Shown piece by piece: positions 7,166 through 12,073 of a stretch of 12,073 nt of DNA. How positions within the stretch are numbered: the first letter of the stretch is position 1; each line of letters begins with the position of its first letter. The translations under genes were made by a program, and so were the position numbers. The stretch covers positions 1 through 12,073 of the forward strand of contig JAGFXN010000016.1 in NCBI GenBank assembly GCA_017861215.1. The letters are read 5' to 3'. The notes under the pieces are model-generated. The model made no database searches. It saw only the letters and a list, made by a program, of their open reading frames with translations, and was not told the origin of the DNA. Source of the stretch: Deltaproteobacteria bacterium (lineage in GTDB: Bacteria; Desulfobacterota; Desulfuromonadia; Geobacterales; DSM-12255).

Positions 7166-8173
7166 CTATTCCAAGGTTTTTACCGTCTTCAGCAGATTCT
7201 CTGCGGTGATTTCCTTGCTGCCGAGCAGCGTTTTGCTTTTTTTGCTGCTGCTGTTCACAACGACTACCGTCGGGGTGGCGGTCACCTTGTACTCGGTGGC
7301 CAGTGCCTGTGCCTTGGCCATCATCTGGCTGACATCCATGAAGCTCAGCTGTTTGTAGGTCACGCCGAGCGGAGCGACAGCCACTTTTACATCCTCCGGA
7401 GAGGGGTTTTTGTTGCTTCTGGCCAGGTCAAAGAGAGCCTTGCGCAGCTGCAGATACTTTGCTTTTTCATTGACCAGGAACGACAGGTGGTAGGGAACGA
7501 AGTTCATCGACTCCTGGTGCACAGGTTTGTCGATAAAGTACACCTTGGCTTTTTTCTCAAGCTGGGGAAAGACCGCTTCCAGTACCGGCTCGACCTTGAT
7601 GCACATCGGGCAGAGCCAGTCGGAAAAGACGTAGATTTCAATCCTGCTGCCCTGTTTGCCCAGAGCTGTTTCGAGTCCGGCCGCTTCCGGCTTCCTGGTG
7701 CCGGCAAACGTGACCAGAAAGCCGACCGCAGCGGCGACCAGCAGCAGAACTGCTCTGGAGAAGAACTGACGTCTGTTCATGGCTGAATACCTCCTTGATT
7801 CCTTGAAAACTTGCAGCACCCTGAGGGTGCAGAGCAGGTAGACGGTAACGGCGATGCCGATGCATAACAGGCACCAGGCCTTAATGACGTTATTCTGCAG
7901 ATAGATCATGACCAGTTCAGCGCCTGCGCCCCCGGCCAGGGTCAGGGAGAACAGCCATGCGCACTGTTTCCAGCGGCTTGACAGCAGCAGGAGCAGTGCG
8001 AGGAAGCAGAAGTAGAGAGTGCCGATCAGCGGCAGCGGCAGCCCGTACAAGCGGTATTCGTGGGCTTCCGTGCAGCCGCCGAAGCTGCAGAGGTCGGTCC
8101 AGGAGAGCATTGCCAGGATCATTCCGCACAGAATAAGGATGGTGCTGAATAGCGGCGGTCTCCTCTTAAACAT
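7166..8173 (-). CDS. VKOR-DsbA fusion: disulfide-forming membrane protein with thioredoxin-fold domain
   Basis: Read from ATG at 8173 this is 335 residues; an in-frame GTG at 8185 adds four. The first half is a vitamin K epoxide reductase domain with about four membrane segments, loop cysteines (CSFGGC, 29 and 34), the GLPLPLIGTLYF segment and active-site pair WCLLC (101 and 104). A fifth membrane segment (about 141-157) leads to a DsbA-like thioredoxin domain with DWLCPMC (redox Cys188 and Cys191) and a cis-Pro in TATPTVVV. Known VKOR fusions reoxidise the attached thioredoxin partner with quinone and so make disulfides in exported proteins. The start overlaps the radical SAM gene by eight bases. 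A perfect AAGGAGGT lies eight bases before internal ATG 7780 (residue 132), so the DsbA half may also be made alone. I see no frameshift or stop between the halves. Confidence 0.93.
   Translation of the reverse strand: MFKRRPPLFSTILILCGMILAMLSWTDLCSFGGCTEAHEYRLYGLPLPLIGTLYFCFLALLLLLSSRWKQCAWLFSLTLAGGAGAELVMIYLQNNVIKAWCLLCIGIAVTVYLLCTLRVLQVFKESRRYSAMNRRQFFSRAVLLLVAAAVGFLVTFAGTRKPEAAGLETALGKQGSRIEIYVFSDWLCPMCIKVEPVLEAVFPQLEKKAKVYFIDKPVHQESMNFVPYHLSFLVNEKAKYLQLRKALFDLARSNKNPSPEDVKVAVAPLGVTYKQLSFMDVSQMMAKAQALATEYKVTATPTVVVVNSSSKKSKTLLGSKEITAENLLKTVKTLE
7789..7796 (-). promoter_or_regulatory. Perfect Shine-Dalgarno inside the VKOR-DsbA gene
   Basis: On the minus strand AAGGAGGT stands eight bases before an in-frame ATG at 7780. 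It is the best ribosome binding site in the window. The internal start would give a 204-residue protein beginning MNRRQFFSRAVLLL, a basic N-terminus and a membrane segment, followed by the complete DsbA-like domain. Confidence 0.7.
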
Positions 8174-9116
8174 GGCGGTCGGCACTCCGTTTTCCCTGCC
8201 AGCTGTCGCGTTTTTTCAGCTCATTCAGTATAGCATACCACAGCTGGTTATTCTTAAGATTCCACTCCGGGGCGACCCGGATGGCCAGCGGCGCGGAGCC
8301 GTAGAGCCTTTGTACCGAGATCGCCGCGGGCAGCAGTTCGAGGAAGTCGGCAGCGGCGGCAACGTACTCGTCCCGGGTCAGCGGCACAAACTTGCCCTCC
8401 GCATAGAGAGCGGCGAGGCGAGTCCCCTGTACCGCATGGAGCTGATGCAGTTTCACCGAATGGACGCCGAGCGCCACGAGCAGGTCGACGCTTTTCAGGA
8501 AGCTGGCCCGGCTCTCACCGGGGAAGCCGTAAATCAGGTGCGTACAGAGGTCAAAGCCCCGTCCGGAGACCTTTTTGGCGGTGGCGATATACTCGGCCAC
8601 GGTATGGCCGCGGTTGATGAGGGCAAGGATGTCATCGTCCGTGGACTGCAGGCCGAGTTCGAGGCAGACATACTTTTTTCTGGCGATGCCGGCCAGCAGC
8701 TCGGCCGCAGCGTCACTCAGAGCGTCCGGCCGTGTGCCGACCGAGATGCCGATCACATCCGGATGGCTCAGTGCCCGGCGGTAGCAGTCCTGCAGCCGCT
8801 CAACCGAGTCATAGGTATTGGTGAATTTCTGGAAGTAGATAATGAATTTTTCGCTCCCCAGGCGGCGGCGATGATAGGCCATGCCGGCCTCCATCTGCTC
8901 TTCGATGGAGATATGCGCCTGGGTTGCATCGGGAGAGAACGAGCTGTTGTCGCAGTAGATGCAGCCGCCGACCCCCCGGCTGCCGTCCCGGTTCGGGCAG
9001 GTGAAGCCGGCATCGACATTTACCTTGCTGACGCGGCAGCCGAACCGCTTGCGCAGGTACCATCCGTAGGAGTTTATTCTGATGTCAGGATGAACATCGG
9101 GGGGCAGGTGCGTCAT
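8166..9116 (-). CDS. TIGR01212 family radical SAM protein (YhcC-like)
   Basis: A 316-residue radical S-adenosylmethionine protein. The cluster cysteines are Cys40, Cys52 and Cys55 (TCPNRDG then GGCIYC), the wider CX11CX2C spacing that marks the TIGR01212/YhcC subfamily rather than CX3CX2C. Other family segments include NVDAGFTCPNRDG (33-45), FQKFTNTYD (95-103), the GTRPD segment (about 127-131), LELGLQS, and THLIYGFPGE. E. coli YhcC, the best-known member, has no settled biochemical role, so none is claimed here. The ATG overlaps the thiE stop by four bases (ATGA), so the two are translationally coupled in one operon. No strong Shine-Dalgarno stands before it. A thiamine-linked role is suggested only by position. 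Confidence 0.92.
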   Translation of the reverse strand: MTHLPPDVHPDIRINSYGWYLRKRFGCRVSKVNVDAGFTCPNRDGSRGVGGCIYCDNSSFSPDATQAHISIEEQMEAGMAYHRRRLGSEKFIIYFQKFTNTYDSVERLQDCYRRALSHPDVIGISVGTRPDALSDAAAELLAGIARKKYVCLELGLQSTDDDILALINRGHTVAEYIATAKKVSGRGFDLCTHLIYGFPGESRASFLKSVDLLVALGVHSVKLHQLHAVQGTRLAALYAEGKFVPLTRDEYVAAAADFLELLPAAISVQRLYGSAPLAIRVAPEWNLKNNQLWYAILNELKKRDSWQGKRSADRHV

Positions 9117-9766
9117 GTTGCTCTTGAGGGGATGGTTGGCAGCATGGTCGTTAAGGCGGCGGCTGCAGTTTGCGGGTCACGGCTGGCAATAATGGCGGAG
9201 ACCAGGGCGATGCCCGCTGCGCCCGCGGCGGTCACTGCCTGGATATTCTCTTTCTTGATGCCGCCCAGAGCGAATACCGGTATGGCGATGAGGTGCGCCA
9301 CGGTTTCGAGAAGCTCCAGGCCGACCGGTTTGCCGTAATTGGCTTTTGACGGGGTGTAGTAGACCGGGCCGAAAGTGATGAAGTCGGCGCCGTTTTCCTG
9401 TGCCATGATGGCACTGATCTGGTTGTGGCAGGAGAGGCCGATCAGCCGTTTCCGGCCCAGCAATTTTCTGGCCCGGTGCATCGGCATGCTGTTCTGGCCA
9501 AGATGAACGCCGTCAGCTTCGACAGCCAGGGCGATATCGACCCGGTCATTGATGAACAGCCTGGCGCCGTATCTGGCGGTCAATTTCCGCATGTCGTAGG
9601 CCAGTTCGTACAGCTCCCTGCTGGCAAGATCCTTTTCCCGCAGCTGCACCCCCCGCACCCCGCCTTTGAGGGCGTCTTCAACGACGTCGAGCAGGTGCCG
9701 GCTCCCTGTCTGGTGACGGTCGGTGATAAGATAGAGGTTGAAGCCGACGCTTCTGGCAGGACTCAT
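9113..9766 (-). CDS. thiE: Thiamine phosphate synthase
   Basis: A 217-residue TIM-barrel enzyme of normal length, which joins HMP pyrophosphate to the thiazole phosphate to form thiamine phosphate. Signatures are LITDR (13-17), QLREKDL (41-47) for the pyrophosphate site, NDR (73-75), DGVHLGQ (85-91), FGPVYYTPSK (132-141) and LGGIKKENI (167-175). The ATG lies two bases after the thiG stop, with GGAG five bases upstream overlapping the end of thiG. The stop overlaps the next gene by four bases. It is the third gene behind the TPP riboswitch, so it should be repressed when TPP is plentiful. A TenI-type relative is a weaker alternative, but the conserved pyrophosphate-binding residues favour ThiE. 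Confidence 0.94.
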   Translation of the reverse strand: MSPARSVGFNLYLITDRHQTGSRHLLDVVEDALKGGVRGVQLREKDLASRELYELAYDMRKLTARYGARLFINDRVDIALAVEADGVHLGQNSMPMHRARKLLGRKRLIGLSCHNQISAIMAQENGADFITFGPVYYTPSKANYGKPVGLELLETVAHLIAIPVFALGGIKKENIQAVTAAGAAGIALVSAIIASRDPQTAAAALTTMLPTIPSRAT

Positions 9767-9768
9767 GG

Positions 9769-10545
9769 CTACTCCAGCAACCCTTCCAGCGGACTGGATG
9801 CCGTCGCATAGAGTTTGCGCGGAATGCGGCCGGCCAGATACGCCAGCCGACCGGCGCGTACCGCCAGGTTCATCGCCTCTGCCATGGCAATCGGGTTTTT
9901 CGCGCCGGCAATGGCCGTATTCATCAGGACACCATGGCAGCCGAGTTCCATTGCAATCGCTGCATCCGAAGCGGTGCCGACCCCGGCATCGACAATTACC
10001 GGCACTTTGACGGTATCAAGGATGATTTTGATGTTGTAGGGGTTGCGAATGCCGAGACCGCTGCCGATCGGCGCGCCCAGCGGCATTACCGCCGCACAGC
10101 CGAGGTCTTCGAGCTTTTTGCAGACAATCGGGTCGTCGCTGGTATAGGGGAGCACGGTAAAACCCTCTTTGATGAGGATCTTCGCGGCCTTGAGCAGTTC
10201 TTCATTGTCCGGGAAGAGGGTCTTCTCGTTGCCGAGCACCTCCAGCTTCACAAAGTCGGACATGCCCGCCTCGCGGGCGAGGAGGCAGGTCCTGACGGCG
10301 TCATCGGCAGTGTAGCAGCCGGCGGTATTCGGCAGCAGGGTATATTTTTTCAGGTCGATATAGTCGAGCAGCGACTCCTTGCTCCGGTCAAGATTGACCC
10401 GTCTGACGGCAACGGTAATGATCTCCGCTCCTGATGCTTCCAGCGCCCGTGCCGTCTCTTCATTGCTGGCATATTTGCCGGTGCCGACCATCAGCCTGGA
10501 GTTGAAGTGCCGGCCGGCTATGACCAGGGTATCGTTGTGTGACAT
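9769..10545 (-). CDS. thiG: Thiazole synthase
   Basis: A 258-residue TIM-barrel enzyme that builds the thiazole ring of thiamine from deoxyxylulose 5-phosphate, sulfur from ThiS thiocarboxylate and dehydroglycine. Signatures are [10 protein letters not shown] (18-27), VRRVNL (47-52), [10 protein letters not shown] (71-80), the Schiff-base lysine Lys100 in [17 protein letters not shown] (155-163), [11 protein letters not shown] (185-195) and [13 protein letters not shown] (206-218). A longer frame is open to 10563, but the ATG at 10545 has GGAGG five bases upstream and gives the expected N-terminus. That Shine-Dalgarno is formed by the last Gly codons of thiS, one base before this start. Partners that load sulfur and supply dehydroglycine (ThiF, ThiH or ThiO) are not in the window. 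Confidence 0.96.
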   Translation of the reverse strand: MSHNDTLVIAGRHFNSRLMVGTGKYASNEETARALEASGAEIITVAVRRVNLDRSKESLLDYIDLKKYTLLPNTAGCYTADDAVRTCLLAREAGMSDFVKLEVLGNEKTLFPDNEELLKAAKILIKEGFTVLPYTSDDPIVCKKLEDLGCAAVMPLGAPIGSGLGIRNPYNIKIILDTVKVPVIVDAGVGTASDAAIAMELGCHGVLMNTAIAGAKNPIAMAEAMNLAVRAGRLAYLAGRIPRKLYATASSPLEGLLE

Positions 10546-10546
10546 T

Positions 10547-10744
10547 CTATCCTCCGCCGACAAAGTGAACTATCTCTATCCTGTCACCGGCGACGACCGG
10601 CGTCGTCATGTACTCGGCTTTCGGCAGGATCACCGCATTGCGCTCTACCGCGACCTTGCGCGGGTCTATGCCGAGCGACTCCAGCAGCTGCTGCATGGTC
10701 TGGGTCGCAATGTCCCGAAGCTCACCGTTGATGGTTACCTGCAT
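10547..10744 (-). CDS. thiS: Sulfur carrier protein ThiS
   Basis: A 65-residue ubiquitin-like protein that carries sulfur as a C-terminal thiocarboxylate to ThiG. It begins [12 protein letters not shown], has the mid-protein segment [20 protein letters not shown] and ends VHFVGGG, the C-terminal Gly-Gly required for adenylation and sulfur loading. Length and fold pattern are normal. The frame is open upstream to 10831, but that stretch overlaps the riboswitch and terminator; ATG at 10744 with GGAG six bases before it is the clear start. It is the first gene after the TPP riboswitch. Confidence 0.95.
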   Translation of the reverse strand: MQVTINGELRDIATQTMQQLLESLGIDPRKVAVERNAVILPKAEYMTTPVVAGDRIEIVHFVGGG

Positions 10745-10757
10745 GTTGATCTCCAAT

Positions 10758-10779
10758 AAAAAAAGCCGCGATGGCGGCC
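10758..10779 (-). terminator. Riboswitch-controlled intrinsic terminator before thiS
   Basis: On the minus strand GCCGC-CATC-GCGGC (with an outer G-U pair) is followed by seven U. It ends just before the thiS Shine-Dalgarno. CACCGG at its 5' side (10783-10778) can pair with CCGGTG of the riboswitch, which would break the terminator's left arm. That competition is an inferred expression platform. Confidence 0.82.
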
Positions 10780-10794
10780 GGTGCTGCTGGTTGT

Positions 10795-10885
10795 TAACTG
10801 CTTCCCTCACCGGTCTGCCGGTCAGGTTCAAAGGGTTTGGGGCCGGCCGGCCTCATCTCAGCTCTTGCGAACTCCCCCAGCGATT
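10795..10885 (-). ncRNA. TPP riboswitch (THI element)
   Basis: The minus-strand leader of thiS carries the conserved THI-box core: CTGGGGGAG at the 5' side, GCTGAGA (TGAGA complementary to 10856-10860), ACCCTTTGAACCTGA (complementary to 10822-10836) and GTGAGGGAAGCAG at the 3' side. The outer CTG and CAG close helix P1. The P3 arm contains the fully palindromic GGCCGGCCGGCC (10841-10852). In known members, TPP binding to the TGAGA and pyrophosphate-sensing arms lowers expression of downstream thiamine genes. The terminator that follows, near the thiS start, makes transcriptional control most likely. Confidence 0.95.
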
Positions 10886-10917
10886 GTCCTTCATACAGGT
10901 ATGAAATTGTACGGTAA

Positions 10918-10947
10918 AGAGTAACAGCGACTGCAGATTTGTGTCAA
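10918..10947 (-). promoter_or_regulatory. Candidate promoter of the thi operon
   Basis: On the minus strand a perfect TTGACA (10947-10942) precedes TACTCT (10923-10918) by 18 bases; the latter matches only three of six bases but has a TGT extended -10 element. The transcript would start about 30 bases before the riboswitch. TACAAT (10911-10906) is a better -10 box, but I found no suitable -35 box for it. Confidence 0.4.
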
Positions 10948-10988
10948 TGATTTTCATCTTTGCAGCGGCGTGCTCCGGGACGCCTGAT

Positions 10989-11018
10989 TTGAATATCGGT
11001 TCAGGCGACATTTTTTAT
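10989..11018 (+). promoter_or_regulatory. Weak candidate promoter for the divergent unknown gene
   Basis: TTGAAT (10989-10994) and TTTTAT (11013-11018) are 18 bases apart; each matches four of six consensus bases. A second possible -10, TACTAT (11021-11026), lacks a good -35. The site is back to back with the thi promoter candidate. Confidence 0.28.
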
Positions 11019-11089
11019 GGTACTATTGACGGCAGCATGCCATGCCGGCGCCTGGCAGGCGGCCGATCTCACGTCTCATGCAGGTTTTT

Positions 11090-11929
11090 ATGACAATCCT
11101 CCCTGAAAATCGACCGTTGCTGTCTGCAACCGGAGAACGGCTCTCCTCGCTGCTCGATATCAATGCGCTCCCCGTGAGCGAGAAGGAGCGCATCTATGCC
11201 GGTCTCATCCCGGCCAGACTCTTCAGCCTGCTGGAGATCTCCCCGCAAACCTTTGCCGACCCGGCCGGACGCAGACTGGTGACGATCATCGCCCCGCAGG
11301 GGATGAACCTGGCACGCATCGAGGTCAGGCAGCGACCGGCAGAGCGCCGCACCATTTTCTTCCTGGATATCGCCGGGACGCATTTTCACCAGATGGACCT
11401 TTCCTTCTGCATTATCAATGACCCCCGGGGCCCGCGCTTTGCCGTGGATGTCGATGAAAACGGCGTCGACAACTGCTTTGCCACCCTCGGCCGGAACATT
11501 CCGGAAGAGATCCGGGCCATGCAGGCCGGGCTCTTCCCCAACCAGACCAGCAGGGGGTTGCGGATGTTCGGCGAGTTCTTTCATGGCTTCGAGCGTTTTG
11601 TCGACGCTCTCGGTATGGAGATGATCACCGCCGAACCGCTGACCTACGACAATGCCGTCCGCTATGAGAAATACGGTTTCGACTACCTGAGCGGCCGGCG
11701 GCTGATGCTCGCAATCGACCGGGAGTTCCGGTCCGGCGGAGTTTTACAGCGCAGGCTGGACGGCTCCACCCCCTTTCGCCAGCCCGGCATGGAGCGGACG
11801 GTGCACGGCCGGAGCTGGGCGATCCATGACGGCATTCTCGATGAGCCCTGGGATGATATCAGGATCTACCGGCTGGTCGGCCGGTCGGCCAATATCAACA
11901 CTTTTTCCAGCGGCAGCGAACAGCCCTGA
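11090..11929 (+). CDS. Protein of unknown function with a GNAT-like segment
   Basis: I do not recognise a named family. From ATG 11090 the product has 279 residues, no signal peptide and no membrane segment, so it is probably cytosolic. Codon use matches its neighbours and it has a full open frame. The segment NAVRYEKYGFDYL (188-200) resembles the helix and beta turn of GNAT acyltransferases (Ala-x-x-x-Tyr-x-x-x-Gly-Phe). A central stretch holds GTHFHQMD (96-103) and NDPRGPRFAVDVDENG (110-125), and an aromatic run FFHGFERF (163-170). The start is uncertain: ATG 11042 and 11078 are in frame but have no ribosome binding site, whereas 11090 has AGG six bases upstream. It is divergent from the thi operon. 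A role cannot be given from sequence. Confidence 0.7.
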   Translation: MTILPENRPLLSATGERLSSLLDINALPVSEKERIYAGLIPARLFSLLEISPQTFADPAGRRLVTIIAPQGMNLARIEVRQRPAERRTIFFLDIAGTHFHQMDLSFCIINDPRGPRFAVDVDENGVDNCFATLGRNIPEEIRAMQAGLFPNQTSRGLRMFGEFFHGFERFVDALGMEMITAEPLTYDNAVRYEKYGFDYLSGRRLMLAIDREFRSGGVLQRRLDGSTPFRQPGMERTVHGRSWAIHDGILDEPWDDIRIYRLVGRSANINTFSSGSEQP

Positions 11930-11947
11930 ATTAAAGCCGAGTTGCTC

Positions 11948-11976
11948 TTGACAGGCTGGACGAAGCAGGTAATTAT
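11948..11976 (+). promoter_or_regulatory. Strong-looking promoter pointing out of the right edge
   Basis: A perfect TTGACA (11948-11953) is followed after 17 bases by AATTAT (11971-11976, four of six). It begins 19 bases after the preceding stop. Transcription would start near 11983 and run into a leader with a hairpin at 12010-12031; no gene start is visible before the window ends. Confidence 0.42.
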
Positions 11977-12009
11977 ACGCCGGGAATTCTTGGTCGCCGG
12001 GCAGGGCCA

Positions 12010-12031
12010 CGGGTGTCTCGGGCGAGACCCG
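12010..12031 (+). other. Short hairpin in the leader at the right edge
   Basis: CGGG (12010-12013) pairs with CCCG (12028-12031), and TCTC (12016-12019) pairs with GAGA (12024-12027), with a two-base bulge on the left and a small loop. The nearest T-run is about 18 bases further on, so it is not a standard terminator. I could not match it to a known riboswitch. Confidence 0.3.
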
Positions 12032-12073
12032 GCGGAACAACAAACACGATTTTTTCACCGCAAGGAACGCCAA

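Noticed and set aside
8019..9338. Open frame (439 codons) on the plus strand opposite the VKOR-DsbA, radical SAM and thiE genes
   Set aside because: It spans several real genes on the other strand and has no recognisable motif; a shadow frame.
11744..12073. Minus-strand open frame running off the right edge
   Set aside because: It is antisense to the end of the unknown gene and covers the promoter and hairpin region; no motif supports it.

Overview
The window is a GC-rich, tightly packed piece of a bacterial chromosome and most resembles a Geobacter/Desulfuromonadia-type genome. That placement is an inference from the gene set and protein flavour: a GTP-dependent PEP carboxykinase, a membrane-redox cluster, a hydrogenase maturation protease, a DUF3108 protein and a candidate sigma-54 promoter. 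No rRNA or other marker proves it. There is no sign of phage, insertion sequence, CRISPR or plasmid genes. It reads as a housekeeping region with one partial gene, eleven complete genes and several readable regulatory sites.

Left part, plus strand (1-2788): the 3' end of a polyprenyl diphosphate synthase gene overlaps by one base a TlpA-type thioredoxin lipoprotein, which abuts a CcdA-type membrane electron carrier. These two form a reductive thiol relay across the inner membrane. A RhlB-like DEAD-box RNA helicase follows, probably from its own promoter.

Middle, plus strand (2789-6454): GTP-type phosphoenolpyruvate carboxykinase has an upstream region with a sigma-70-like promoter, overlapping inverted repeats and a weak sigma-54-like site, and ends in a textbook intrinsic terminator. 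A stand-alone hydrogenase maturation protease with a TTG start ends at a second long hairpin. A secreted DUF3108 protein follows behind a good sigma-54 candidate. Its 3' end overlaps the converging operon by 7 bases.

Right part, minus strand (about 10950 down to 6448): a TPP riboswitch with a terminator expression platform leads an apparent operon thiS-thiG-thiE, a TIGR01212/YhcC-type radical SAM protein, a VKOR-DsbA disulfide-forming fusion and a fumarylacetoacetate-hydrolase-family enzyme. Most junctions overlap or are separated by only a few bases. ThiS, ThiG and ThiE supply the sulfur carrier, the thiazole synthase and the coupling step of thiamine phosphate synthesis. The last three genes have no obvious thiamine role but would share the TPP-sensing leader unless they have internal promoters. 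The VKOR-DsbA gene contains a perfect internal Shine-Dalgarno and ATG just before its DsbA half, so it may make both a fusion and a separate membrane-anchored DsbA.

Right edge, plus strand (10989-12073): a divergent gene encodes a protein I do not recognise, with a short GNAT-like sequence. It is followed by a well-formed promoter and hairpin pointing out of the window.

I see no clearly new multi-gene system. The points most worth following are the possible dual product of the VKOR-DsbA gene, the mixed gene content under the TPP riboswitch, and the layered control region of the PEP carboxykinase gene.
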